Made by a program: the position numbers and the translations under genes
Notes under the pieces: generated by a model
Seen by the model: the letters and a program-made list of their open reading frames with translations, nothing else
What the model was told of the DNA's origin: nothing
The model's database searches: none
Assembly (NCBI RefSeq): GCF_017654315.1
Contig: NZ_CP072203.1
Coordinates: forward strand, 2,108,001-2,172,000
Reading direction: 5' to 3'
DNA: 64,000 nt
Source of the DNA: Gordonia polyisoprenivorans
Lineage (GTDB): Bacteria; Actinomycetota; Actinomycetes; Mycobacteriales; Mycobacteriaceae
Shown here: piece after piece, positions 8,097 to 17,224 of the stretch
Position numbering within the stretch: the stretch's first letter is position 1
Layout of the letters: each line of letters opens with the position of its first letter

Positions 8097-8963
8097 ATGA
8101 GCGCAATCCTCGTCGGCGTCGACGGGTCGGAAGCGTCGACCGATGCAGTCAAGTGGGCCGCCGCGGCCGCTCACCTCGAAGGACATGAGCTGAAGCTGGT
8201 CGGGGTCTACGACGCGAGCACGAGCGACTACGCGCCCGGCCTGATCATCCCGCAGGATGTCATCGACGCGATCCGCCAGGACGCCACCGACGCCGTGCAT
8301 GCCGCCGCGGACGTAGCCAAGGCCATCGCCCCGGATCTGACGGTCCACGCCTCGATCGTCGACGGCGACGCTGCACGGGTGCTGCTCGAACTCGGCAAGG
8401 ACGAGGCCGCGATCGTGCTCGGCACCCGCGGGCTCGGCAGCATCAAGGGACTGTTCCTGGGATCGGTGAGCACCACCGTGGCCGCACACTCGCGCGGACG
8501 TGTGGTGGTGGTCTGCGGGCCGTCGGAGCCGAGTGCACCGGTCGTCGTCGGCATCGACGACACACCCGTCAGCGACAGCGCCGTCAAGGAGGCCTTCCGC
8601 CAGGCGTCGTTGCGCAACACCAAGCTCATCGCGGTGCACACCTGGACCCCGCTCGATGCCGATGCGCTGCACGGCTACGGCATCGACCCCGACGAGGTCG
8701 AGCGGATGTCGCAGGACGCCGTCGCCGCCCTTGCCGAGCGCCTGGCCGGATACAGCCAGGAGTTCCCCGACGTCGAGGTGGTGCGCGAGGTGCTGCCGGA
8801 AGAACCGGGCAAGGCCGTGTTGTCCGCGGCCGAGAAGTACAACGCCGGTCTCGTCGTCGTCGGTAGTCGTGGCCGCGGCGGATTCAAGGGCCTGCTCCTC
8901 GGCTCGACCAGCCAGAAGATCCTGCACCAGGCGCATCTGCCGGTGATGGTCGTCCGCAGCTGA
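8097..8963 (+). CDS. Universal stress protein with two tandem Usp domains
   Basis: This 288-residue protein contains two UspA domains (about 1-140 and 150-288). Each ends with the ATP-binding pattern GTRG or GSRG, then G, then GSxS, seen as GTRGLGSIKGLFLGSVS and GSRGRGGFKGLLLGSTS. Tandem, ATP-binding Usp proteins of this layout are widespread in mycobacteria and relatives and are linked to stasis and low-oxygen survival; the role here is inferred from that family. AAAGGGAGATG lies about ten bases before the ATG. The 160-base upstream region holds no clear DosR-type box. Confidence 0.92.
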   Translation: MSAILVGVDGSEASTDAVKWAAAAAHLEGHELKLVGVYDASTSDYAPGLIIPQDVIDAIRQDATDAVHAAADVAKAIAPDLTVHASIVDGDAARVLLELGKDEAAIVLGTRGLGSIKGLFLGSVSTTVAAHSRGRVVVVCGPSEPSAPVVVGIDDTPVSDSAVKEAFRQASLRNTKLIAVHTWTPLDADALHGYGIDPDEVERMSQDAVAALAERLAGYSQEFPDVEVVREVLPEEPGKAVLSAAEKYNAGLVVVGSRGRGGFKGLLLGSTSQKILHQAHLPVMVVRS

Positions 8964-9011
8964 GCCGAGCCGGCCCGGCACGGCTGCGGCGGGGATCGCC
9001 GCCCGGTCGGG

Positions 9012-9017
9012 CATGAT
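9012..9017 (+). promoter_or_regulatory. Possible -10 element for soxR
   Basis: CATGAT lies eight bases before the soxR ATG with no Shine-Dalgarno sequence. It is a weak match to TANNNT, and the call rests mainly on spacing shared with other genes in the window. Confidence 0.25.
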
Positions 9018-9025
9018 CGGTTCCC

Positions 9026-9472
9026 ATGGGCCTGAAGAAGATCGAGCTCTCCGTCGGGGAGCTCGCCCTGCGAGCCGGAATCGCCACGTCCGCGGTGCGG
9101 TACTACGAGGAGCAAGGTCTCATCTTCTCCCGCCGCACCGCGGGCAACCAGCGTCGCTATCACCGCGCGATGCTGCGCCGGGTGGCTTTCATCAAGGCCT
9201 CCCAGACCGCCGGGATCCCACTCGCGGTGATCGCCGAGGTACTCGGCGAACTCGGTGATTCCGAATCACCGTCGGCGGCCATGTGGGAAGCGGCGTCGAA
9301 ACGCTGGATCGACGACCTCGATCACCGCATCGCACTGCTGGAGAAGATGCGCGACATGATCGGCTCGTGCGTCGGATGTGGTTGCCTGTCGCTGAGTGCG
9401 TGCCATCTGCTCAATCCCGGCGACGAACTGCACCGGCAGGGGCCCGGGCCGCGTCGGCTGCTCGAGGAATGA
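9026..9472 (+). CDS. soxR: Redox-sensitive MerR-family regulator SoxR
   Basis: The product has 148 residues. The N-terminal MerR helix-turn-helix reads SVGELALRAGIATSAVRYYEE (about 9-29), followed by the wing and a dimerisation helix (about 75-115). The [2Fe-2S] cluster motif C-x2-C-x-C-x5-C is intact (CVGCGCLSLSAC, near 120). In enteric bacteria SoxR activates soxS, whereas in actinobacteria it usually controls small sets of genes responding to redox-cycling metabolites. No partner gene with an obvious SoxR operator adjoins it here, so the targets are probably elsewhere. Confidence 0.93.
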   Translation: MGLKKIELSVGELALRAGIATSAVRYYEEQGLIFSRRTAGNQRRYHRAMLRRVAFIKASQTAGIPLAVIAEVLGELGDSESPSAAMWEAASKRWIDDLDHRIALLEKMRDMIGSCVGCGCLSLSACHLLNPGDELHRQGPGPRRLLEE

Positions 9473-9507
9473 GACCACTCCCCGGCGGATGCACAAAGCG
9501 CCCGGCC

Positions 9508-9513
9508 TAGGCT
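9508..9513 (+). promoter_or_regulatory. -10 element of the patatin gene (leaderless)
   Basis: TAGGCT ends six bases before the ATG at 9520. This is the same arrangement as at rsmI and the second lipase gene. Confidence 0.5.
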
Positions 9514-9519
9514 GGACCC

Positions 9520-10545
9520 ATGGCCGGAGGTTCACGGGTGGCCCTTGCCCTGGGTAGCGGAGGTGCGCGCGGGTACGCCCACATCGGGGTGATCGCCGAA
9601 CTCGAGGCCCGCGGTTTCTCCCTCGTCACCATCGCCGGTTCGTCGATGGGCGCACTTGTCGGCGGATTGCATTGTGCCGGTGGACTCGCCGAGTACGTCG
9701 ACTGGATCAGCGGACTCAACCAACTCGACGTGATGCGACTGCTCGACGTGTCGCTGACCAAGCCGGGTGGGGTCATCGGCGCCGAACGCATCGTCGCGCG
9801 CGTACAGGACATTCTCGGCGACGTGGCGATCGAGGACCTGCCCATCCCGTTCACCGCTGTGGCCACCGACCTCGATGCCGGCCGGTCGGTGTGGTTTCAG
9901 CGTGGGCGACTCGTCGATGCGATCCGTGCGTCGATCGCGATCCCGGGCGTCATCGCACCGCACCTGCTCGACGGCCGGCTGCTCGCCGATGGCGGCATCC
10001 TCGACCCGCTGCCGGTGGCCCCGACCTCGGCGGTCGCCAGCGACGTCACCATCGGTGTCGTCCTCGACGGGGAGGGCGGCTCCGCGGCGCGCGCGGCCCG
10101 AGAGACCAAGGCCAAGGGCGTCATCCGACGCAACGTCGACCCCATCCTGTCGAGCGAGTTCGTGCGCTCGGTCCGCGACCGCATCGGTCTCGACCCGCAC
10201 ACCGACGCCCCGGACTCCGCCGACACCTCACCTGCGGGGACCGAGGACATCGGGCCTGCGGGAGAGGATCCGGGCGGTGACTCCATGACCGGTGAGCCCA
10301 AGTCCGGTGAACCCAAGAGCGGTGAACCCAAGAGCATGGGCCGCATCGAGGTGCTCAGCCGGTCCCTCGACATCATGTCGATCGCCCTGACGCGACATCA
10401 GATCGCCGGGTATCCACCCGACATCCTCATCGAGATCCCGCGGAAGTCGGTGCGCACGATGGACTTCCACAAGGCATCGGAGATGATCGAGCTCGGCCGG
10501 TCGAAGACCGCCGAGGCTCTCGACCGGCTGCCCGAGCTCGCATGA
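9520..10545 (+). CDS. Patatin-like phospholipase
   Basis: This 341-residue protein has the patatin catalytic set: the oxyanion loop GSGGARG (12-18), the nucleophile elbow GSSMG (Ser about 46) and the Asp of the Ser-Asp dyad in ADGGILDPLP (about residue 160). It probably hydrolyses acyl esters of membrane or storage lipids in the cytosol, as RssA/YchK-type bacterial patatins are thought to do. A hydrophilic insertion near residues 220-272 contains a GEPKS repeat and is not part of the core fold. The MFS transporter gene starts 10 bases after its stop. Confidence 0.9.
   Translation: MAGGSRVALALGSGGARGYAHIGVIAELEARGFSLVTIAGSSMGALVGGLHCAGGLAEYVDWISGLNQLDVMRLLDVSLTKPGGVIGAERIVARVQDILGDVAIEDLPIPFTAVATDLDAGRSVWFQRGRLVDAIRASIAIPGVIAPHLLDGRLLADGGILDPLPVAPTSAVASDVTIGVVLDGEGGSAARAARETKAKGVIRRNVDPILSSEFVRSVRDRIGLDPHTDAPDSADTSPAGTEDIGPAGEDPGGDSMTGEPKSGEPKSGEPKSMGRIEVLSRSLDIMSIALTRHQIAGYPPDILIEIPRKSVRTMDFHKASEMIELGRSKTAEALDRLPELA
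10291..10335 (+). repeat. In-frame 15-bp tandem repeat encoding GEPKS
   Basis: Three copies of a 15-bp unit (GGTGAACCCAAGAGC at 10306-10320 and 10321-10335, with a variant at 10291-10305) lie in the insertion region of the patatin gene. Near-identity of the copies points to recent slippage. Confidence 0.9.
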
Positions 10546-10555
10546 GTGACCGCGG

Positions 10556-11779
10556 ATGAGGCAGATCCCCCGCGGAATCTGGGTGTTGCTGAGCGCCAAT
10601 GTGGTCATCGCGCTCGGCTTCGGTCTGATCGCCCCGGCGCTACCGAGTTTCGCGCGCAGCTTCGACGTCGGCTACACCGCGGTGTCGGCGGTGGTGTCGG
10701 CGTTCGCGGTGATGCGTCTGCTGTTCGCCCCGGCCACCGGGCTGCTGGTCACAATGCTCGGCGAACGCCGAATCTATTTGTGCGGCCTGCTGATCGTCGC
10801 CGCGAGTACCTTCGCGTGCGCCTTCGCGCAGAGTTACGTGCAGCTGCTGATCTTCCGGGGTCTCGGCGGTATCGGGTCGACGATGTTCACGGTCTCGGCG
10901 ATGGCGTTGCTGATCCGGTTGTCACCCAACGACATCCGCGGCCGCGTGGCGGGGTTCTTCTCCGCGGGCTTCTTGATCGGCAACATCACCGGTCCGCTGG
11001 TGGGTGCGGCGCTGGTCGGGTTCGGGCTGCGGATGCCGTTCGTCGTGTACGCGATCGCGCTGGTGATCGCCTCGCTGGTGGTGGCCACCCAGCTGCGCGA
11101 CAGTGGTGCCCCACCCACCGAGACCGGGCCGGCCCACGGGGTGATGACGCTGCGGGCTGCACTGCGCGACAGCGCCTATCGGGCCATCCTGGCGTCCAAC
11201 TTCACCCAGGGCTGGGCGTCGATGGGTGTGCGGGTGGCGGTGGTGCCGCTGTTCATCACCGATGGTCTGGGTCAGGAGCCCGCGATGGCCGGTGTGGTGC
11301 TCGCGGTGTACGCCGTCGGCAACGTCGCCGCGATCCTGGCGGCCGGCCGCTTCTCCGACCGCTACGGACGCCGCAAGGTGATGTTGCCCGGGTTGCTCAT
11401 CATGGCGGTCTCGACCGCCGTGCTCGGATTCTCACCGAGTATCTGGGTGGCCTTGGGGCTCTCGGTGCTCGCCGGCGTCGGCTCCGGGTTGTTCGCTCCG
11501 ACCCACCAAGCCGCCCTGGCCGACGTGCTCGGTGCCCGAAAACAGGGTGGATCGGCGCTGGCCGCGTACGGCATGTCGTCGGATCTCGGTGCCATCGGCG
11601 GGCCGGTGATCGTCGGATATGTCGCCGACAGAGTGGGATTCGGGCCGGCCTTCGTCTTCACCGCCGCCGTCGCGGCGTTCGCCTTCGTGATGTGGCTTTT
11701 CGCCCGGGAAACCGCCCCGGAGGTGCTCGGCGCACCGGCCAAGCTCACCGACCCGGAGACACCGGCCACTCCCGACTAA
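10556..11779 (+). CDS. Major facilitator superfamily transporter
   Basis: The 407-residue product has about 12 membrane segments. The typical MFS loop between helices 2 and 3 is degenerate ([10 protein letters not shown]), and the equivalent in the second half is clear ([13 protein letters not shown]). It resembles drug:proton antiporters of the 12-helix group, but the substrate is unknown. The ATG is 10 bases after the patatin stop and has no good Shine-Dalgarno sequence, so it is probably translated from the patatin transcript. Confidence 0.85.
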   Translation: MRQIPRGIWVLLSANVVIALGFGLIAPALPSFARSFDVGYTAVSAVVSAFAVMRLLFAPATGLLVTMLGERRIYLCGLLIVAASTFACAFAQSYVQLLIFRGLGGIGSTMFTVSAMALLIRLSPNDIRGRVAGFFSAGFLIGNITGPLVGAALVGFGLRMPFVVYAIALVIASLVVATQLRDSGAPPTETGPAHGVMTLRAALRDSAYRAILASNFTQGWASMGVRVAVVPLFITDGLGQEPAMAGVVLAVYAVGNVAAILAAGRFSDRYGRRKVMLPGLLIMAVSTAVLGFSPSIWVALGLSVLAGVGSGLFAPTHQAALADVLGARKQGGSALAAYGMSSDLGAIGGPVIVGYVADRVGFGPAFVFTAAVAAFAFVMWLFARETAPEVLGAPAKLTDPETPATPD

Positions 11780-11782
11780 CGT
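11777..11782 (+). promoter_or_regulatory. Possible -10 element for arcA
   Basis: TAACGT overlaps the stop of the MFS gene and ends eight bases before the arcA ATG, which fits leaderless transcription. Confidence 0.35.
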
Positions 11783-11790
11783 ATGAGGGC

Positions 11791-13056
11791 ATGGCGAGGA
11801 CCCCCGAATCCCCGACGCACACGGAATCCCGTGTGCAGCCCGGCCCGTCCGTCCTGGGATGCACCACCGAGGTGGGCCGACTGCGTGCGGTGATCATGCA
11901 TCGCCCCGGCCCGGAGCTGGCGCGGCTGACCACCGCGAACGACGCCGAGTACTTGTTCGCGCGAGTCCCCGACCCGGCGAGAGCCCGCGACGAGCACGAC
12001 GCCTTCGCCGACGCGCTGCGTGCCCGGGGCGTCGAGGTGGCGCTGCTCGGTGACCTGCTGACCGAGGCGATCGAACACAGTGGGGCGGCACGCATCCAGG
12101 GCATCTCGGCGGCAGTCGGGGTGCGCCGACTCGGCCCGCACCTCGTCGACGAGCTCAGCCGCCATCTGCGCGCGCTGCCGGCCGCGGATCTCGCCCGCGT
12201 ACTCACCGCCGGGATCACCTTCGACGAACTGCCCGACATCAACGTGTCGACGTCGTCGTCGCTGGTGCGGCAGATGCACCGCGGTGACGAGTTCGCGATC
12301 GAGCCGCTGCCCAATCTGCTCTACAGCCGCGACAGCTCGTTCTGGGTGGGTGCGCGGTTCGCGATCTCGTCGTTGGCGCGTCGGGCGCGAGCCCGTGAGG
12401 CGTCGCTCGTCGACCTGATCTACGCCCATCACCCGCGTTTCCTGGGGGCGCGCCGCGCCTACGAGTCGCGGGTCGCGCCGGTCGAGGGCGGCGACGTCCT
12501 GTTGCTCGCCCCGGGGGTCGTCGCGGTCGGGGTGGGGGAGCGCACCACCCCGGCCGGCGCGGAGGCACTGGCCCAGAGCCTGTTCGCCGATGAGCTCGCG
12601 CACACCGTCCTCGCGATCCCGATCGATCGGACCGGGGTGTTCATGCATCTGGGAACGATGTGCACCATGGTCGACGCCGAGAAGTTCCTGGTACACCCGG
12701 TGATGGCAGAAGGCATGTCCGCCTTCGCCGTTCGCGCGGACGGAGCAGGTGGGGTGAGGGTGTCACCGGCGCGTCCGTTCGCCGACGCCGCGGCCGAGGC
12801 GATGGGTCGCGACAGCATCACCCTGATCGAACCCGATCTGGCCACCGGGGTGGCCGATCCCGGTCGGTGGAACGACAGCAGCAACACCCTCGCCGTCGAG
12901 CCCGGCGTCGTCGTGTCCTACCGCCACAACTCCGACACCAACCGACGATTGCGGGAGTCGGGTATCGAGGTCATCGAGATCGACGGTTCCGAACTCGACG
13001 CCGGGCGCGGTGGCCCGCGCTGCATGGCCTGCCCGCTCGCACGTGACGAGATCTGA
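11791..13056 (+). CDS. arcA: Arginine deiminase
   Basis: ArcA hydrolyses L-arginine to citrulline and ammonia. The 421-residue sequence shows the guanidino-group-modifying enzyme features: YSRDSSFW (substrate Asp), [14 protein letters not shown] with the catalytic His, and the C-terminal GGPRC nucleophile (Cys411). I start it at ATG 11791; the frame is open further upstream, but that stretch overlaps the MFS gene. In M. tuberculosis the homologue (Rv1001) lies directly beside the protein mannosyltransferase gene. Here a 5-kb block of transporter and regulator genes separates the two. No arcB or arcC is nearby. Confidence 0.94.
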   Translation: MARTPESPTHTESRVQPGPSVLGCTTEVGRLRAVIMHRPGPELARLTTANDAEYLFARVPDPARARDEHDAFADALRARGVEVALLGDLLTEAIEHSGAARIQGISAAVGVRRLGPHLVDELSRHLRALPAADLARVLTAGITFDELPDINVSTSSSLVRQMHRGDEFAIEPLPNLLYSRDSSFWVGARFAISSLARRARAREASLVDLIYAHHPRFLGARRAYESRVAPVEGGDVLLLAPGVVAVGVGERTTPAGAEALAQSLFADELAHTVLAIPIDRTGVFMHLGTMCTMVDAEKFLVHPVMAEGMSAFAVRADGAGGVRVSPARPFADAAAEAMGRDSITLIEPDLATGVADPGRWNDSSNTLAVEPGVVVSYRHNSDTNRRLRESGIEVIEIDGSELDAGRGGPRCMACPLARDEI

Positions 13057-13063
13057 GGCCTCT

Positions 13064-13459
13064 GTGACCACCGACCCCAACGTCCCCATCCACCTCGCCG
13101 GGCTCCTGCGCATCGATCCCGCGGCCGCCCGCCCTCCGTACGAGCAGATCCGGCAGGGCGTGATCGAGCTGATCGGGTCGGGGAAGATCTTGGTGGGGGC
13201 GCGGATTCCGACGGTGCGGGCCCTGGCGTCGGATCTGCACCTCGCGCCCAACACGGTTGCCCGCAGCTACCGCGAACTCGAGGCGGGCGGCGTCATCGAG
13301 ACCCGCGGACGTCTCGGATCGTTCATCAAGGCCGGGCCCGACGCCCGGCTCGCGGCCGCCCAGAACACCACCGTCGAGCATGTGAAAAGCCTGCGTGAGC
13401 TGGGATTCGACGACGCGGCGATCCTCGACATGCTGCGGCGAGCGCTCGGTTGGAGTTGA
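13064..13459 (+). CDS. GntR-family regulator, short YtrA type
   Basis: The 131-residue product consists of a GntR winged helix (about 20-88: PPYEQIRQGVIELIGSG, IPTVRALASDLHLAPNTVARSYREL) followed by only about 45 residues, as in the YtrA subfamily, which commonly controls an adjacent transporter. The GTG start at 13064 is chosen because it follows the arcA stop; the open frame upstream overlaps arcA. The BCCT transporter starts about 30-70 bases downstream on the same strand, so the transporter is a likely target. Confidence 0.88.
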   Translation: MTTDPNVPIHLAGLLRIDPAAARPPYEQIRQGVIELIGSGKILVGARIPTVRALASDLHLAPNTVARSYRELEAGGVIETRGRLGSFIKAGPDARLAAAQNTTVEHVKSLRELGFDDAAILDMLRRALGWS

Positions 13460-13526
13460 AGTTCGCCAAGATTGTTGCTTGTGTGAATTGGTGCAAAAAG
13501 CCCAAAAAACCGCAACCGGAGCGCGA

Positions 13527-15227
13527 GTGGCGCTGGATCCGACGGTGTTCGGGGTCACTGCCGCGATCGTCATCGGGTTCGTCGCCTGGGGACTGATCGA
13601 TCCCGACAGCCTCAACACGGTCAGTGACACCGTCCTCGGATGGATCACCACCAACCTCGGCTGGCTGTTCGTGTTGGCGGCCACCGGATTCGTGATCTTC
13701 GCGGTGTATCTCGCGGTCAGCAAGTACGGACGTATCCCGCTCGGCGCCGACGACGAGAAGCCCGAATACCGCACGGTCAGCTGGATCGCGATGATGTTCA
13801 GTGCCGGAATGGGAATCGGCCTGATGTTCTTCGGTTCCTACGAGCCGCTGTTCCACTTCGTCGACGCGCCACCGGAGATGACCGCCGCCGACGTACGTAC
13901 CGCCATGGCAACGACGATGTTCCACTGGGGTTTTCACCCGTGGGCGATGTACGCGGTGGTCGGTCTGGCCATCGCTTACGGCACCTACCGGTGTGGGCGT
14001 ACCCAGTTGATCAGCTCGGTGTTCGCGCCGCTGCTGGGTTCGCGGACCAACGGTCCGATCGGCAAGATCATCGACATCCTCGCGATCTTCGCGACCCTGT
14101 TCGGGACCGTTGCCTCGCTGGGACTCGGTGCGCTGCAGATCGGTTCGGGTATCAGCAAGGTCGGGTGGCTCGACAATCCGGGCACCATGCTGTTGGTGGC
14201 GATCGTCGCGATCCTCACCGCGTGCTTCGTGGCGTCGGCGGTGTCGGGGATCGCCAAGGGCATCCAGTGGCTGTCCAACATCAACATGGTGTTGGCGCTG
14301 ATCCTCGCGGTCTTCGTCTTCGTGGTCGGCCCCACCGTGTTCATCCTCGATCTGCTGCCGACCACTCTCGGTGCCTATCTCAACGATCTGCCGTTCTTCT
14401 CGGCGCGCTCGGGAGCCACCGTCGACGCTGACGGTCAGCGGTGGCTGGCCGACTGGACGATCTTCTACTGGGCGTGGTGGGTGTCGTGGACCCCGTTCGT
14501 CGGGATGTTCCTGGCCAAGATCTCCAAGGGCCGGACGATCCGCGAATTCGTCATCGGCGTCATGGTGGTGCCGGTGGTGGTATCGCTGCTGTGGTTCTGC
14601 ATCTTCGGTGGCACCGCGATCCGGGAGAACATGGACGGCGTGCTGCCGTTCGACCCGGCCACCGCCGCCAGCGAGGACACCCTGTTCGACGTGCTGGCCA
14701 ACCTGCCGTGGACGGGTATCGCCTCGGCGCTGGTGATGATCCTCGTCGCGATCTTCTTCGTTTCCGGCGCCGACTCGGCGTCACTGGTGATGGGCACGCT
14801 CTCCGAGCGCGGCACGCACGAGCCGCGGCGGGTGACGACCGTGTTCTGGGGTGTGCTGACCGGTGCCGTCGCCGCGTTGCTGCTCGCGATGGGCGGCGAC
14901 GACCCCGACCACGAAGCCCTCAACGGCATCAAACAGATGGCGATCATCGCCGCGCTGCCGTTCGTCCTGGTGATGATCGGCATGTGCGTCTCGCTGTACA
15001 TGGATCTGCGGCGTGACCCGCTGATCGTTTCGCGTCAGATCCTCGCCGGACAGGTCGACGACCACATCCGCAAACAGGCCGAGGTGATCAGCACCGGCGA
15101 GATGCCGGTAGCCGGTACCACCCCGATCGTGGCGAGCCCGGACGGGCAGGTTCCGGACGGGCGGGTTTCGGCCGGTGACGGCGCCGGACCCGACGGCGCG
15201 AACCGGAGGCCCGGGAACGACGGGTAA
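13527..15227 (+). CDS. BCCT-family glycine betaine/choline/ectoine transporter
   Basis: The product has 566 residues when started at GTG 13527, which has GGAG five bases upstream; GTG 13491 (12 codons longer) is an alternative. It has 12 predicted helices and the BCCT signature around the substrate-binding Trp residues, WAWWVSWTPFVGMFLAKISKG, plus the FHPWAMYAVVGL segment. These sodium- or proton-coupled carriers import osmoprotectants such as betaine, ectoine or carnitine, often with osmotic activation through the cytosolic tail. The C-terminal tail here (about 70 residues) is hydrophilic and Gly/Pro rich. The exact substrate cannot be read. Confidence 0.92.
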   Translation: MALDPTVFGVTAAIVIGFVAWGLIDPDSLNTVSDTVLGWITTNLGWLFVLAATGFVIFAVYLAVSKYGRIPLGADDEKPEYRTVSWIAMMFSAGMGIGLMFFGSYEPLFHFVDAPPEMTAADVRTAMATTMFHWGFHPWAMYAVVGLAIAYGTYRCGRTQLISSVFAPLLGSRTNGPIGKIIDILAIFATLFGTVASLGLGALQIGSGISKVGWLDNPGTMLLVAIVAILTACFVASAVSGIAKGIQWLSNINMVLALILAVFVFVVGPTVFILDLLPTTLGAYLNDLPFFSARSGATVDADGQRWLADWTIFYWAWWVSWTPFVGMFLAKISKGRTIREFVIGVMVVPVVVSLLWFCIFGGTAIRENMDGVLPFDPATAASEDTLFDVLANLPWTGIASALVMILVAIFFVSGADSASLVMGTLSERGTHEPRRVTTVFWGVLTGAVAALLLAMGGDDPDHEALNGIKQMAIIAALPFVLVMIGMCVSLYMDLRRDPLIVSRQILAGQVDDHIRKQAEVISTGEMPVAGTTPIVASPDGQVPDGRVSAGDGAGPDGANRRPGNDG

Positions 15228-15251
15228 GGAAGACCTCGCCCGCTTTCCGAC

Positions 15252-15875
15252 CTACGCAGGGCAGTCCGAGCCCCGGGCCGACTCCTGGGTTGCCACATCG
15301 AGGCGTGCGACGGCTGTGTCGGCGATCCGACGCAGTGTTGCGGCGTCCTCGCCGAGGCGGCTGCGTTGGATCAATCCCTGTGACAGCGTCACGAATTCCG
15401 CAGCGAGGTCGGCGATCCAGGGGACCGGTGTGGTGGTGTCGCCGAGGAGATCTCGGTGGAGTCGGCGGGCGATGTGTGTTTCGAGCTGCCGGGTCGTGGT
15501 GGCGATCGGGCCGGCAACCTCGGGCACCTGATCGATGAGGCCGATGCTGTTGAGCATGAGGCAGCCTCGCCGCCCGGGCTGGTCGACACAATCGCAGATG
15601 ATCATCTCCAGGTACGTGCGCAAGCTTGTCCGAGGATCGCCCGTCCGTCCGTCCATGGCCCGTCCGACCGACGATTGCAGATCCTGGCAGTACCGGTTCA
15701 GTACCGCCAGGTAGAGGCCCTTCTTGGAGCCGTATGCGGCATAGATGCTGCCGTTGCCCACCCCGCAGTCACGCGACACATCCTCGATGGACGTCGAGTT
15801 GTATCCGCGACTCCAGAATCGCTCGCGTGCTGCATCGAGCAGAGCGGTCTCGTCGAAGCTGCGTGGCCGTGCCAT
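15252..15875 (-). CDS. TetR-family transcriptional regulator
   Basis: The 207-residue product has an N-terminal TetR helix-turn-helix (SIEDVSRDCGVGNGSIYAAYGSKKGLYLAVL, about 30-60) and a C-terminal ligand domain with several Cys (CDC, GRRGCLMLN) of the TetR_C type seen in AcrR/YxaF-like repressors. It is divergent from the GlxA-type regulator across a 173-base gap, where I see no clear palindrome. Its target may be that gene or the chloroperoxidase-like hydrolase downstream of it. Confidence 0.88.
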   Translation of the reverse strand: MARPRSFDETALLDAARERFWSRGYNSTSIEDVSRDCGVGNGSIYAAYGSKKGLYLAVLNRYCQDLQSSVGRAMDGRTGDPRTSLRTYLEMIICDCVDQPGRRGCLMLNSIGLIDQVPEVAGPIATTTRQLETHIARRLHRDLLGDTTTPVPWIADLAAEFVTLSQGLIQRSRLGEDAATLRRIADTAVARLDVATQESARGSDCPA

Positions 15876-16048
15876 GGACCGAGTCTATGACCTCGGCGCA
15901 CCAGCTTCGCCTGGTGGAGTTGCGATCGTGTTCTGCCACCACGATCTTCGGCCGACCTGTCCAGGAGTCCGGCGTTTTCATTGCCCGTCGATCGGCCGTC
16001 ACCCACCGAGGGGTGGCCTGGAAACCGTTATGGATCTACTATTCCAGA

Positions 16049-17110
16049 ATGAGTGGAGACGTGAGGCTTCCGGGGGACACGCGCACGGTGGTGCTCGTGG
16101 GCTTCGATGGTGTGCTGCTGCTGGATCTGAGCGGCCCCGCAGAGGTCTTCGTAGCTGCAAATCGGCAGGTGCCGGGAGCGTATGCCCTGGAGATCGTGTC
16201 GGCGGGCCGCGCGGTGACCACGTCGATCGGAGCGTCGCTGGCGACGGCCACTATTATGGAATCACAGTTTCTCGACACTCTGGTGGTTCCTGGTAGCGCG
16301 ATCTCGCCCGACCGCTTCGTCGTGCCGGAGCTCATCGACACCGTCAGCGAACTCGCCTCGCGTGCCCGTCGGGTCGCGTCGGTGTGCACCGGCGCATTCG
16401 TCCTCGCGGCCGCGGGACTCCTCGACGGCCGTCGGGCCACCACCCATTGGAAGTACACCGCGGACCTCGCACGACGATATCCGGCGATCTCGGTTGCGCA
16501 GGACGCGATTTTCGTCCGCGACGGCAGCACCTACAGCTCTGCCGGCGCAACCGCCGGTATCGATCTGGCCCTGTCGTTCGTGGCCGATGATCTCGGGAGC
16601 GAGATTGCCGATCGGATTGCTCGCGACCTCCTGGTGTACACACAGCGGCGGGGACATCAGTCGCAGATCTCTCCGGTGTACGCCGGGCCGGTCAGCGCGC
16701 TCGACCTCGTTCGGCAGGTGATCGATCAGGTACGGGCCGACCCCGCGTCGCCGCACACCGTCCGAACCATGGCTGCCGCAGCCAATCTCAGTGAGCGCCA
16801 GCTGACCAGACTCTTCCGACAGGAGCTGCAGACGACTCCCGCGAGCTATGTGGCCGACCTTCGTTTCGAGATCGCCTGTGATCGGCTCCGCGGCGGATAC
16901 GACGTCGCCGCGGCCGCGCATGGCGCCGGATACTCGAGCGCGGAGATCATGCGGCGAGCGTTCATCGCGCGAATCGGCATCTCGCCCAGTGCCTTCGCGC
17001 GACAGGTCGAGAGCCGGTCGCGCACTGCGCAGGGCGTACCGGTCCGCCATGTCGCAAACCGAGGGATTTCGGTCCCGTCTGGTGTGGGTGGGAGAGGCTC
17101 GCAGGGGTGA
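16049..17110 (+). CDS. GlxA-type regulator: DJ-1/PfpI domain plus AraC helix-turn-helix
   Basis: The 353-residue product starts at ATG 16049. Residues 10-175 form a DJ-1/PfpI-like amidase fold, with the nucleophile-elbow Cys retained in ASVCTGAFVLAAAGLLDGRRATTHW. Residues 225-325 form an AraC/XylS DNA-binding domain (ANLSERQLTRLFRQELQTTPASYV). Proteins of this layout act as transcriptional activators responding to unidentified ligands. The hydrolase gene starts 114 bases downstream on the same strand and is a plausible target. Confidence 0.9.
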   Translation: MSGDVRLPGDTRTVVLVGFDGVLLLDLSGPAEVFVAANRQVPGAYALEIVSAGRAVTTSIGASLATATIMESQFLDTLVVPGSAISPDRFVVPELIDTVSELASRARRVASVCTGAFVLAAAGLLDGRRATTHWKYTADLARRYPAISVAQDAIFVRDGSTYSSAGATAGIDLALSFVADDLGSEIADRIARDLLVYTQRRGHQSQISPVYAGPVSALDLVRQVIDQVRADPASPHTVRTMAAAANLSERQLTRLFRQELQTTPASYVADLRFEIACDRLRGGYDVAAAAHGAGYSSAEIMRRAFIARIGISPSAFARQVESRSRTAQGVPVRHVANRGISVPSGVGGRGSQG

Positions 17111-17224
17111 ATACTGTTGGCAGTGACGCGATCCGGGAACCGCCGTCGTGTCGCGTGGCGTCATCCCGGGTGGATACCGGGGCAATGCGCAAGTGCATCG
17201 ATCACCATCTCTGAAGGAGAAATC